A stretch of 64,000 nucleotides of DNA. Origin: JBEKCB01 sp052139675. GTDB lineage: Bacteria; Planctomycetota; Brocadiia; CAIUPP01. Of this stretch, positions 8,657 to 17,482 are shown piece after piece. The first letter of the stretch is position 1. Each line of letters opens with the position of its first letter. The translations under genes were made by a program, and so were the position numbers. The stretch is from NCBI GenBank assembly GCA_052139675.1, contig JBKQWE010000134.1, forward strand, positions 1 through 64,000. Reading direction: 5' to 3'. The notes beneath the pieces were generated by a model. That model ran no database searches and was not told where the DNA came from. It saw nothing but the letters and a program-made list of their open reading frames with translations.

Positions 8657-9200
8657 GGCGTGCTCCTTCCGCAGCAAAACTTTGACGGAATGCGGCGCGG
8701 GCGCGACTGAGGAGCGACTCGACAGCCTTCTCGGTCTGCCCGACTCCGGCGGCGATCTCCCGGACCGACATGTTCTTCACATACTTCCGGACGAGCACGT
8801 CCGAATAAACATTGGGGAGCAGACCAAGCGTGACGTTGATCTGTGTGTGAATGTCCGGTTTCTCCAGCTCTGGGGGATCTGACTGCGCCGAGCCCTCGGC
8901 CGCCAGAGAATGCAGGGCCTTCCTTTCGCCTTCCCGTGCACGCCGGAGGGAGCGCAGGCGGTTTCGGGCAATGCCGCAGAGCCACGCTTGAAGCGTCCCC
9001 TTGTCGGGCGAGAAGTTGGGCAGACTTCGCAGAGCCTCAAGGTAAGCGTCGTGGACGACATCCTGCGTCATTTCGTGATTCTCCTGCGCGTGAAAGAACA
9101 CGTAACGGTACAAAGGGGCAAACGTCTCCTCATACAGCTCGCGGAGCGCCGCCGGATCACCCTTCTTGAGCCGCCTGGCCAGGCTGTGGTCGTCGCTCAC
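8649..9200 (-). CDS. ECF-type RNA polymerase sigma factor
   Basis: 183 residues with sigma-70 region 2 (DPAALRELYEETFAPLYRYV...TQDVVHDAYLEALRSL, residues about 15-65), including the -10 recognition helix GTLQAWLCGIARNRLRSLRR. It has a region 4 helix-turn-helix (NVYSDVLVRKYVKNMSVREIAAGVGQTEKAVESLLSRAR, residues about 130-170). There is no region 1 or 3, as expected for ECF factors. It starts at GTG 9200 with AAGGAG nine bases upstream. An AGTATA box (TATACT on the minus strand, 9240-9245) could be the -10 of its promoter. It would direct transcription of its own operon and unknown targets. Confidence 0.92.
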   Translation of the reverse strand: MSDDHSLARRLKKGDPAALRELYEETFAPLYRYVFFHAQENHEMTQDVVHDAYLEALRSLPNFSPDKGTLQAWLCGIARNRLRSLRRAREGERKALHSLAAEGSAQSDPPELEKPDIHTQINVTLGLLPNVYSDVLVRKYVKNMSVREIAAGVGQTEKAVESLLSRARAAFRQSFAAEGARHE

Positions 9201-10362
9201 CCGTCTGCACTCCTTCCCTCCGCGCGGAACGCTCTCATCAGTATATTGTCGCGCGCGCGCGGAATCCTTCGCGGAATAGTGCGGAAATTCGAGCCGCCGG
9301 CAGAAATATCCGTAGCTTGCACCAGGTCAGACAATTCGTTCTGGCCGTCTTGGTGTGCTTGTGAGCCTGATGCCTTATATGGACGCGTTCCACTCTCGGA
9401 TTTTGAGCGTCAGAACCCCGTTTGTCAAAGGAAAACCGCGCGGGGTATTCTGGCGAGTCACCCATCAACAGGCGCGTAACCCGCTGTTCTGTAAGATGGT
9501 ACGCCCAAGCGCGCCCCTCGCGCGCTTGATGGGAAAGAGGAGCCGGAGCGGTTCATCGGCCGGCGGATTGGTGAACCGACGCGATGACAGTACTACGGTC
9601 AGTAGCGCATCTTTGAGTTTTGTAACTCCTTACACCACAGATACTAACGACTGATGGCTTTCAGGCTGGGGGCTGGAGGGGCGTGGGTTCAAGGTCCAGA
9701 CAGGAGTCGAAGCTGCGACTTGAGGTTTTGGGAACCGCACGCCAGACTTGCGATTTGCCTTGTAAATTGTAGCCTTTTCACACGCTCGCCTGCCTTCGCG
9801 TGTCCACTTGTTGTCCACTTTTCACGCCAAAATATGGCAGCCGCTCGACGGCGGCATATCGCGGCATGCCCACGGTATCATAGTCGCGCGGCCCCTGCCG
9901 TGTGCCGAAAAGCAGCGGATGGCGCCGTGCGTTCTCATCCCGCTTCTCTGGGTACTTCATCTATGCGGCCGGGAGCATACCCATGCTCATGGGGATAAAC
10001 TGCGGCCTGGCGAAGTTCAGCGCCTTGTCGTGATCGTTACTCATTCAGACTCCAAGGACTTTCAGGACTGCCCGGAATTTCGGATGGCTGCCGTCCACAT
10101 ATCGCGCGCAGTACGCTGCGCGCTCGTGGCGGTCAGTCATCAAATGTCGGATTCTGACCCTCGGAAACCTGCTTGTCAATTGAATTGCGCCGACAAAACG
10201 GAGCGTATTTGCAACCGGGTCATGGATACTGTAGGCTACACGACTGCTTACGGATCGCGCGCGCAATCAGGTGCGTCGCAAGGAATACTCATCTCGAAAA
10301 ACGCGCGAGGCGTCCTGGGCTTTCTCCTCCGAGGCCGGTAACCGCCGGGTGGGAGGATCGGC
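9201..10362. other. 1.16-kb region without a convincing gene
   Basis: No frame here has the codon pattern of its neighbours, and all open frames end quickly or are Cys/Arg-rich. It holds an 8-bp hairpin (CAAGCGCG 9506-9513 with CGCGCTTG 9521-9528) and, on the minus strand, a tRNA-like T-arm remnant at 9699-9718. The end includes the GGGAGGA ribosome-binding site for the gene at 10363. It is probably two promoter regions separated by decayed sequence. Confidence 0.5.
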
Positions 10363-12060
10363 TTGAGAAGCGCCGTACTCTTCCTGCTGTTGCTCATAGC
10401 GCCGGCCGCCGAGGCGCTCGACGTCGTCGAGGTGCGCTGGGGGCTTGACGGGCGCGCCGTGCCCGACCGCATCAACGCGGTTTCGATCTTCCTTTCCAAC
10501 CCCTCCAATAAGCCCTATGACGGCGTGCTGGCGCTCAGCAAGAGCGACGCGTTCGGGACTCAGCTCGGCGCGACGGTCCTGGAACCGTGCTACCTCTCTC
10601 CTTCGGCGCGCCGCTGGGTCCAGTTCTATGTCCCCGTTGAGGACCCGGAAGAGTCGTGGACTTTGACGTGGGGCGATGGGCCCTCCGCGCGGGCCGCCCT
10701 GCCCGTTGCGCGGCTCGGGCCGCCGGCAACGGTGATGCTCGACGATCCCGACCAAACCGGGTATGTAACCGGGGCGATAGCGCGGCTTCCTGACCTGCTT
10801 TTCCCCACGGACGTTTCCGGCCTGGACGGCTTACACGGCGTGCTCCTGGATCATGCGCCTCGGTGGGAGCCCGCCCGGCGCCAGGCGTTTCTCGACTGGC
10901 TTCGCCTCGGCGGCATCGTCCACGTGCTGCACGGCGAGGACGGCAGGTTTCCTGTTTTCCCCGGAGAGCTGGCTGTGCTGAACGCCGGCGCCCCCGGCCG
11001 CGCGCGTTTCGGCGCGGGGTTGATTGTCTGGCATGAGGTTTCGCGCGATAAGGTCAATAAGGATTATCTTCCGTCCAAAGGCTTTCCGCCCCTGGAGCTC
11101 AGGCTTTCGACCATCGAGCGCTCCGAGATTGTTGAGGACGCCGTTTTCGGAAAGCTGGAAGACCTATCGGCGCTGCGGCACAACTGGACGCTGATCTACG
11201 TGCTGGCGCTAGGCTACATCCTGCTGATCGGTCCGGTCGGTATGGTCATCGGCCGCCTGTGGCGGGACTGGCGCATGACGCTCGCCATCTACGTGGGCGT
11301 CGTCGCACTCTTCGGGGCGTTTTTTCTCATTGTCGGGCGCCAGAGCGCGGGCGGGGCCGCCTTCGTGTACACCTTCTCCTACGCGCGGCCGCTCGGACAA
11401 GGAAACTGGGACGTCAGCCAATGGTCGAGCGCTTTCGTCACTTCCAGCGGCCGCTACCTGGTCCGCCATCCGTGCCCGTTCAGCCTGTATGCGGTGTGGA
11501 AACGGCGAGAGACGGTGAACGGCACGATCCGGAATGGCCGCGACGCGCTCTTCGACGTGGACGTCCCGCTTTATTCCCGGCGCACTTTCGAGCATCGCGG
11601 GCGATTCCGCGCGGACCCGCTGAACCTGGCGGTGAGCACGTGGGAAGGATCGGACTACCTGGCGGACTTTTCGCTGACCGGCGCCCTCCCCGCAGGCACG
11701 CTGGCGGCCTGCGCTTTCTATAACGGAATAACTTATCCGCTCACGCTGGAGACCAATCGGCTCAAGTTTTCGGCGTGGCTGTCAGCGCCCTTGTCCCGGT
11801 ACGGTCAACCGGCGCCGGATGAAGACGAAGCGTCGAGCAGCGATGTGGAGCGACAGTTCAAGGGGATGCTGGGGCCTCTGGTCCTATGGGCCACCGGACG
11901 ACCGGAAGGCGCCCTTTACTATTGGGACCGGCCCGCAGCGCGTGACGAAATCCAGGTCTTTATCCTTGCTCCGAGCCCGGACGCTTTTAACCTGTCCCAG
12001 GGCGGCCTGGGTCGCGAGATCGGATATACCGTCTATCACCTGACGTTCTTTAAAGGATAG
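10363..12060 (+). CDS. Large signal-peptide membrane protein, paralogue of the 22.5-24.2 kb protein
   Basis: 565 residues. The TTG start at 10363 has GGGAGGA six bases upstream and gives a good signal peptide (MRSAVLFLLLLIAPAAEAL). An extracytoplasmic domain follows (residues about 20-270), then a pair of transmembrane helices (HNWTLIYVLALGYILLIGP and the WRMTLAIYVGVVALFGAFFLIVGR region), then a second beta-rich domain. It aligns throughout with the 583-residue protein at 22490-24241: WGLDG..VP.R.N.VS..L.NPS versus WGFDG..VP.RFNPVS..LENP; YTFSYARPLG.GNWDVSQW; a shared C-terminus GLGRE.GY..YH.TF. The family is unknown. It is followed 33 bases later by an ABC-2 permease that is also duplicated. 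Confidence 0.8.
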   Translation: MRSAVLFLLLLIAPAAEALDVVEVRWGLDGRAVPDRINAVSIFLSNPSNKPYDGVLALSKSDAFGTQLGATVLEPCYLSPSARRWVQFYVPVEDPEESWTLTWGDGPSARAALPVARLGPPATVMLDDPDQTGYVTGAIARLPDLLFPTDVSGLDGLHGVLLDHAPRWEPARRQAFLDWLRLGGIVHVLHGEDGRFPVFPGELAVLNAGAPGRARFGAGLIVWHEVSRDKVNKDYLPSKGFPPLELRLSTIERSEIVEDAVFGKLEDLSALRHNWTLIYVLALGYILLIGPVGMVIGRLWRDWRMTLAIYVGVVALFGAFFLIVGRQSAGGAAFVYTFSYARPLGQGNWDVSQWSSAFVTSSGRYLVRHPCPFSLYAVWKRRETVNGTIRNGRDALFDVDVPLYSRRTFEHRGRFRADPLNLAVSTWEGSDYLADFSLTGALPAGTLAACAFYNGITYPLTLETNRLKFSAWLSAPLSRYGQPAPDEDEASSSDVERQFKGMLGPLVLWATGRPEGALYYWDRPAARDEIQVFILAPSPDAFNLSQGGLGREIGYTVYHLTFFKG

Positions 12061-12093
12061 AAGCGACATGCCGCCGCAAGGGTGGATGCGTCC

Positions 12094-13641
12094 ATGAGCA
12101 TGCCGATATTAGCGCTCTTCGGGTTCGCGCGGCGGTTCGAATCGCGCCGATACACGACGTACCTGGCGCGGACCGCCGTAGCCGGAGTCATCCTTCTCTA
12201 CCTTATGCTGGCTCGCGCGGGCGGGAGCATGACCGGCGCGCCCGGCTTGGAGTTCTTCACGGCCGTTGTGTACGTCAACCTCGCCTTCATCACGCTTGCC
12301 GGATTGAGCTATTTTGCATCCGCCATTGCGGAAGAGAAGGAAGAAGCGACGCTCGGCCTCCTGCGCATGACCAGGCTGAGCCCGCTGGCGATCCTGCTGG
12401 GCAAGTCCGCGTCGCGATGGATCGGCGTCACTCTGCTGCTGCTGGTTCAACTCCCGTTCACGTTCCTGGCGATCACGCTGGGCGGCGTCGCGATGGCGCA
12501 GATCGTTGCGGCGTATGTTGCGCTCCTCGCCTATCTCGTCTTCGTCAGCGGCCTTGCGGTCTTCTGCTCCCTTCTGGCGCCGAATACGGCGAAGGCGGGC
12601 GGCCTGGTCGCCGCTGCGCTGGCGGTGTTCTATGCAGCGCCTCCCGGCGGCAACGCGCTCCTGGACCTGCTGGTCGTAAAAGGCTGGTTGATGAAGAACG
12701 GGCCGGTGCAGACCGATGTCCAGGCCTTTCTCGCGCTGGTCCGGCAAAGTTCTCCCGTCGAACGCGTCCAGGAAATCCTGGCGACCGGGTTCAGCGGTTC
12801 TCCGCTGGGGTTCCAGGTCCTGACGAATGCGGTCATGGGAGTCGGCCTGTTCCTGCTCGCCTGGCCGCTCTTCGACTGGCTGACGCGCGAGCAGAAGGAG
12901 CCGACGCCGTATCGCGGGATGCTTTCCACCCGGCGGCGCCTCTTTTCCCCGGGCCGCGCATGGCGCAATGCGCTGATGTGGAAGGATTTTCACTTCCTGG
13001 CCGGCGGCATGGTCATCATGATCGGCAAGTTCATCCTCTATGGCGCGGTCATCGCCGGAGCCTTTATCTGGCTGCATCGTGAAGACCCCAGGCTGAAGTT
13101 CACTCCCGACTATTGCCAGGGACTCAAGTACGTCCTCCTGGCAGCGGTCCTGATCGAGACGCTGATCTATGCGTCGCGGATCTTCAACGAGGAGACAGCA
13201 TGGCGGACGCTTTCGAGTATCTACGTTCTGCCCCTTTCCGCGGGGAAATTAGCGGCGAGCAAAGCGCTGGGTTGCCTGTTGGGCGTCCTGCCGGTTGCCG
13301 CGTATGCAGCCGGAGCCTGGGCACTGTCGCTGAGTTCCGGGGGGATTAACGAAGACGCCAAGTCAGAGCTGCTGATGGCGGCAACCCTGCTATGCCAGTT
13401 GGTGTTCCTGGCTCATCTCGTCGTCTACCTGTCATTCCGGATGAAGCGCGGAGCGATTGCCATGGCGATCCTGATCAGCGTCGTGGGCATGCCGATCCTC
13501 TTCAGTTTCATCGGGCTGATGGGCGTCTTTTACCTCGGCCAGTTTGCATACCTCGGAGGCTACGCCGCGTTTCTGCTCATCGGCAGCATCGTGTTGGAAA
13601 CCAGGATCGTCCGCGCGCTTCACGAGGCCGCCGGGGCGTAG
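12094..13641 (+). CDS. ABC-2 type transporter permease
   Basis: 515 residues, beginning MPILALFGFARRFESRR after two further residues (MS). ATG 12094 is chosen because the paralogue at 19910-21475 starts MSLPILALF and because AAGGGTGG lies just upstream. The ABC-2 permease core is visible: a membrane pair, then LAGLSYFASAIAEEKEEATLGLLRMTRLSPLAILLGK, the usual coupling region, then further helices (about 12 in total). It pairs with the preceding membrane protein, but no ATPase gene accompanies it. It may share the ATPase at 21472-22488, whose cognate permease is its closest relative here. Confidence 0.88.
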   Translation: MSMPILALFGFARRFESRRYTTYLARTAVAGVILLYLMLARAGGSMTGAPGLEFFTAVVYVNLAFITLAGLSYFASAIAEEKEEATLGLLRMTRLSPLAILLGKSASRWIGVTLLLLVQLPFTFLAITLGGVAMAQIVAAYVALLAYLVFVSGLAVFCSLLAPNTAKAGGLVAAALAVFYAAPPGGNALLDLLVVKGWLMKNGPVQTDVQAFLALVRQSSPVERVQEILATGFSGSPLGFQVLTNAVMGVGLFLLAWPLFDWLTREQKEPTPYRGMLSTRRRLFSPGRAWRNALMWKDFHFLAGGMVIMIGKFILYGAVIAGAFIWLHREDPRLKFTPDYCQGLKYVLLAAVLIETLIYASRIFNEETAWRTLSSIYVLPLSAGKLAASKALGCLLGVLPVAAYAAGAWALSLSSGGINEDAKSELLMAATLLCQLVFLAHLVVYLSFRMKRGAIAMAILISVVGMPILFSFIGLMGVFYLGQFAYLGGYAAFLLIGSIVLETRIVRALHEAAGA

Positions 13642-13663
13642 GAAACCGTCGCCCTGCGCGCGC

Positions 13664-14101
13664 TCACTCCGTCCGCCACGAAAGCACCCGGACGCTCCAA
13701 TCTGCGGCCGGGTTGGAGCGGGTCAACGCGGCCTTGACCCGCACGATCCGCCTCGGCGTCCCTGGTTCGCCCGTGCGCGCCCAGCCTGTCGAGACGACCT
13801 CAAAAACATCCTGGGCCGAACCGGCGGGCTGCCAATCCACCCGAAAATTGCCCCGCCCGAGCCGCCGCTCGGCCGTGCCGCGCTCCGGCCGCGCGGCCAG
13901 GCGATGCAGCGCCTCCTCCACGCCCGATTCGGCCAGGCGGAACGCCTGGCCGCTGTCCTGTCGCAGCCTCAGATACTTGCGTTGCGTGACGTTGTGCCGC
14001 ATAGCCGCCGCGATCATGGCCATGAGGAACATCAGCAGCGCCAGCGTCTGAAGCGTGGCGAACGCGCCGCGCCGGACTGCGCGCAGACCGATGGCTTTCA
14101 T
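13664..14101 (-). CDS. PilX/GspK-like pilus assembly protein
   Basis: 145 residues. The start at ATG 14101 forms an ATGA overlap with the upstream stop. It has one N-terminal span (AFATLQTLALLMFLMAMIAAAM), followed by QRKYLRLRQDSGQAFRLAESGVEEAL, the pattern of PilX N-terminal and GspK proteins, in which an 'A.RLAESG.EEAL' segment follows the helix. The C-terminal region is short. It is the last gene of the long minus-strand operon and converges with the permease ending at 13641. It is probably a minor component at the pseudopilus tip. Confidence 0.7.
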   Translation of the reverse strand: MKAIGLRAVRRGAFATLQTLALLMFLMAMIAAAMRHNVTQRKYLRLRQDSGQAFRLAESGVEEALHRLAARPERGTAERRLGRGNFRVDWQPAGSAQDVFEVVSTGWARTGEPGTPRRIVRVKAALTRSNPAADWSVRVLSWRTE

Positions 14102-14643
14102 GGCTGGTTCCTCAAAGCCGTCCGCAGGCTCAGCATCGGGTGAGAAACCCCGATCAGTGGCGGCTCGTCCCATGCGACCGTGGTCACCGCCCAGCGCGCC
14201 GACGAGGGTGCGACGGCCTCGAGATCGAATGAGACCTGCAGCCGCGGCGTCTGCGTCACAAGCGTCGCCTGCCGCGCGCCGGTCGCCAGCTCGATGCGTT
14301 CAACGCCCTTGCGGCCGGCGTGATAAATCACCGTCGCGAGTCCGGAGTCCAGAATCAGCGTGCTGCGGTCGGACCGGAACTCCGCCGCGGAGTCCCGGAA
14401 CGCCCGCGCCGCGCGGATGTCCTTCGCGACGCGGCGCAGGAGATAGTCGGCCCCGTCCAGGCGCTGCTGGTACCGCTCCTGCGCGCCGCGCAAGCGCATC
14501 ACCTCCACGAAACAAATCGCCCCAAGCGAGAGAATGGTGACCAGCAGGGCGACGAAGATCATCGTTTCGATCAGGGTTAATCCGCCCGTGCGCCTGCGGA
14601 GCTGAAGCGCCGCGATGGCCGGCGTCCTGCGGATCGTCCTCAT
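14098..14643 (-). CDS. Prepilin-type pseudopilin, GspJ-like
   Basis: 181 residues from ATG 14643, which overlaps the upstream stop as ATGA. The prepilin cleavage and methylation signal is RTGGLTLIETMIFVALLVTI, with cleavage expected after the second Gly and Glu at +5. Length and the RRVAKDIRAARAFRD segment recall GspJ/PilW minor pseudopilins. It would be inserted in the inner membrane and processed by a prepilin peptidase, which is not in this window. Confidence 0.8.
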   Translation of the reverse strand: MRTIRRTPAIAALQLRRRTGGLTLIETMIFVALLVTILSLGAICFVEVMRLRGAQERYQQRLDGADYLLRRVAKDIRAARAFRDSAAEFRSDRSTLILDSGLATVIYHAGRKGVERIELATGARQATLVTQTPRLQVSFDLEAVAPSSARWAVTTVAWDEPPLIGVSHPMLSLRTALRNQP

Positions 14644-15047
14644 GGCCGGCGCTCCCGCGCGAACAGCCCGGTCGCTTCCGCGTGCATCGGAATTCCGGAG
14701 GGCGTCCGCCACTCGACGCGCACCGTCGCCGACTTCAACCCAGCCTCGATCTCCGTCACCAGAATCCTGCCCCGCGCTTCCCTCAGTTGTTTCGCGGACG
14801 GCAGGGCCAGCGGGACGTTCTCGTCGGACCGCACCTGGTCGTACGGGAGTGCGTACAGCCGTTCCATCTCGCTCTCCGCGATGAGCAGCCCGGCGAATTG
14901 TTCGTGCGCGCCGCGGAGCTCCCGCACCTCCGTCCGAAAGAAAACGACCGCGGCGAACACCCCAACGCCCAGGAGCATCAGGGCGGCCGTGCCGTCCACT
15001 AGCAGAAAGCCCTTTGACCCCGCGCGCGATTTCCGGTTCGCTCTCAC
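14640..15047 (-). CDS. Prepilin-type pseudopilin, GspI-like, Asp at +5
   Basis: 135 residues. GTG 15047 overlaps the stop of the upstream GspF gene as GTGA. The N-terminus MRANRKSRAGSKGFLLVDGTA is followed by a hydrophobic helix, as in class III prepilins. The residue five after the predicted cleavage Gly is Asp, not the near-invariant Glu. The soluble part ends with ILVTEIEAGLKSATVRVEW, a pattern seen in GspI and PilV. It is a minor pseudopilin candidate. Confidence 0.72.
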   Translation of the reverse strand: MRANRKSRAGSKGFLLVDGTAALMLLGVGVFAAVVFFRTEVRELRGAHEQFAGLLIAESEMERLYALPYDQVRSDENVPLALPSAKQLREARGRILVTEIEAGLKSATVRVEWRTPSGIPMHAEATGLFARERRP

Positions 15048-16267
15048 CACGCCGCCCCCCAAAAGGCGATGTAGGGCGCGAGCACCGCCAGGGCCAACAG
15101 GAATACCAGCACGCCCAGGATGACGGACAACGCCGGCGGCAGGCAGCGAATGAACGTCTGGGCCTTGCGCTCGTACCGGACGCGATAGTCGTCGGCCAGC
15201 GCGGACAGGGCGTCCGCCAGCGAGCCGCCGATCTCGCCGGCGAGGATGCTGCGCGTGAAAGCCCACGGTATGGCGCGGTCTTCGCGCGCCGCCTGGGAAA
15301 GCGGCTTTCCTTTCTCGGCCTCCGCGCCCAGCCGCTCCAGCGCCGCGGACAGCCGCGCCGAGCCGGAAGCCTCCGCGGTAAGCCGCAGCGCCAACGGCGC
15401 GGGCACCCGCGCCCGGATCAGCAGCGCAAGCGTGTCGGCTGCGTTGGACCAGAGCAACGCCTCGTACAACTCGCCGAGGAACGGCAGCCTGACGCATATC
15501 GCCTCGCGGAGGTTCCGAAAGACCCGCTCCCGCCCCATCCAGCGCCAGGCTCGGAACGCGAGGGCGACCAGCGCTCCCAGGATCACCAGGTACAGCACGC
15601 CGGATGCCGTCCGTGCGGTCATGAGGGCCGTCACGGCCGGGATCTCCATGCCCAGCGAGTCGGCCACGGGTGCGATCTTGCCCTGGAGAATGACGACGGC
15701 GAACGCTCCGAGGAAGCCACAGGCCACGCAGAAGAGCAGAACGGGGTAAACGAAGGCCTCGAAGACGCCCTTCCGGAACCGGAGGCTCGCGCGGATGTTG
15801 CGGCTCAGCGCGAGCAGCACGTCCGAGAGATTGCCCGCAGCCGCACCGGCCTGCAGCAGCCTTCCGTAGAGACGCGGGAATCCGCACCGCTCCAACGCGA
15901 ACGCCTCGCTCGGCGGCTCGCCGCGTTCGAGCGCGCCCGTGACCAGCGCCAGCGCTTCCTGAAACCGCCGCCCCTGGGCGCCGCGCGAGAGCTCGCGCAC
16001 CCCTTCCAGCAGCGGCACACGGCGTTGAATCGCCGAGGCCAGGAGTTCGTTGAACCGCGCAAAGTCCTCCGCCGAGATGCCCGGCGGCTTGAGCCGGTCG
16101 GGCGCCCACCGCCGGATGAAGCTCACCCGGCCGCCGGCCTTCCGCACTTTCTCCTCCGCGGCGACCACGTCCGCAGCGTCGGGCTCGGTCACGGTCATCG
16201 GCGCGCCCGCTGCGTCATAGCCGATCATCTCGACGCGAGCGCCTTCCTGCGGCGGCGACTCCGGCAT
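15044..16267 (-). CDS. GspF-family inner-membrane protein (third of three)
   Basis: 407 residues with the usual GspF plan: an N-terminal region, a first T2SF domain (EDFARFNELLASAIQRRVPLLEGV.ELSRG, residues about 67-190) ending in two spans, and a second T2SF domain (ADTLALLIRARVPAPLALRLTAEASGSARL, residues about 275-400) ending in a last helix. GspF/PilC proteins form the inner-membrane platform that couples the ATPase to pilus assembly. Its extended N-terminus (residues 1-60) resembles the cytoplasmic N-domain of canonical GspF, making it the most canonical of the three. It is four bases from the preceding GspF gene. Confidence 0.9.
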   Translation of the reverse strand: MPESPPQEGARVEMIGYDAAGAPMTVTEPDAADVVAAEEKVRKAGGRVSFIRRWAPDRLKPPGISAEDFARFNELLASAIQRRVPLLEGVRELSRGAQGRRFQEALALVTGALERGEPPSEAFALERCGFPRLYGRLLQAGAAAGNLSDVLLALSRNIRASLRFRKGVFEAFVYPVLLFCVACGFLGAFAVVILQGKIAPVADSLGMEIPAVTALMTARTASGVLYLVILGALVALAFRAWRWMGRERVFRNLREAICVRLPFLGELYEALLWSNAADTLALLIRARVPAPLALRLTAEASGSARLSAALERLGAEAEKGKPLSQAAREDRAIPWAFTRSILAGEIGGSLADALSALADDYRVRYERKAQTFIRCLPPALSVILGVLVFLLALAVLAPYIAFWGAAW

Positions 16268-16271
16268 ACGC

Positions 16272-17480
16272 TCATCCTCCCAGGCTGTTCATTATCTTAA
16301 GGATCGGAAGGTAAAGCCCGATGACCACGCAAGCCACGAGGACTCCGATGGCGATGATCGCCATCGGCGGCGCGGTCCGGGCGGCGACCGAGGCGAACCA
16401 GGAAAAGTTCGCGCCGTAATCATCCCCCAGTCGCATCAGCCCCTCGGACAAATCCGCGCGGTCGGCCAGACTGCGCGCGAACCAGGCGGCCCGGCGGTCC
16501 ACGCCTGCCTGGTCCATCGCGTCGCCCAGGGCAACTCCGCGCTCGGCCAGGTCCGCGGCGTGCCGCACGCGCTCCCGGAACCAGGGATTCAGAGTGCCTT
16601 CGGCGATGACCCGGAGCGCCCGGTGCGCAGGCGTCCCGACGCGCAGCAGCATGGCCAGTTCCCGGCAGAATTCCCTCAACTGCGCGCGGCGCATGGAGCG
16701 TTGATAGAACGGTATCGCGTACGCGGCCCTGACCCATGGCGCGAGCGTTCGCCCGGCCCCGCGAAGGAACGGCCTGCGCAGGCTGTGGCGAAGGCCGAAG
16801 CCGATGAACAGGAAGAGCAGGGCAATCGGAAGAATCCACAGGTGAATGGCGGCCCAATGCCGCATGTTCATCACATGCTGGCTCAGGGCGGGAAGCGGCA
16901 CATCCATTTCGGTGAATATCTGGGCATAGCGCGGAAGGACTACAAGGACAAGGAGCGCGAAAAGGCCGCTCAATGCCATCGCAAGGACCAACGGATAAAC
17001 GAATTCGGCCACAAGCTGGCCGCGCAATTCGGCGAACCGGCGGCGCTCCTGGACCACCAGGTCCAGCGCGTCCGGGAGGTTCCCGCTGATCTCGCCGACC
17101 CGGAGCACCTCCGCCTCGGCGGCGGAGACGAGCTTCCGCGAAGGCCAGAAACGCGCCCATCGGCCCAGGCGGCGGTCCGACTCGATGGCCACCGAGGCGA
17201 GCGCGTCGCCGACCAGTCGCCCTTCGGCCAGGCCTTCCGTCACGAGGAGCAGCGCTTCCTGCCGGCCGTGGGACAGCCGCTGGGAACTCTGGCCCAGGCC
17301 GTTCGTGAGCGGCAGGTTGAGCCGCGTCAGCGCGCGGATGTGCTCCAGGAGGAACGTGCTGAACATCCGCCGGCGTGCGGCCAGCAGGGCGTGGATCAAA
17401 AGCAGCGCCGCCGCGATCCACGCGATGGTCAAACCCGCACCGACGATGAACGGGCCGAAAATGTCCTTTTCTCCGCCCAT
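16272..17480 (-). CDS. GspF-family inner-membrane protein (second of three)
   Basis: 402 residues. The ATG at 17480 (MGGEKDIFGPFIVGAGLTIAW) lies two bases after the stop of the upstream gene; longer frames from 17666 would overlap it by 180 bases and are rejected. Unlike usual GspF it begins with a transmembrane helix (residues about 8-30). Two T2SF domains then follow, with the characteristic SRKLVSAAEAEVLRVGEISGNLPDAL and FCRELAMLLRVGTPAHRALRVIAEG segments. It ends in a hydrophobic helix (VLVACVVIGLYLPILKIMNS). Confidence 0.88.
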   Translation of the reverse strand: MGGEKDIFGPFIVGAGLTIAWIAAALLLIHALLAARRRMFSTFLLEHIRALTRLNLPLTNGLGQSSQRLSHGRQEALLLVTEGLAEGRLVGDALASVAIESDRRLGRWARFWPSRKLVSAAEAEVLRVGEISGNLPDALDLVVQERRRFAELRGQLVAEFVYPLVLAMALSGLFALLVLVVLPRYAQIFTEMDVPLPALSQHVMNMRHWAAIHLWILPIALLFLFIGFGLRHSLRRPFLRGAGRTLAPWVRAAYAIPFYQRSMRRAQLREFCRELAMLLRVGTPAHRALRVIAEGTLNPWFRERVRHAADLAERGVALGDAMDQAGVDRRAAWFARSLADRADLSEGLMRLGDDYGANFSWFASVAARTAPPMAIIAIGVLVACVVIGLYLPILKIMNSLGG

Positions 17481-17482
17481 TA

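Noticed and set aside
9808..10341. 177-codon plus-strand frame before the 10.4-kb gene
   Set aside because: Cys/Arg-rich composition, no ribosome-binding site and no family resemblance; treated as non-coding.
14640..16109. 489-codon frame extending the GspI-like gene upstream
   Set aside because: The upstream 350 codons are a shadow of the GspF gene; the true start is GTG 15047, coupled to the GspF stop.
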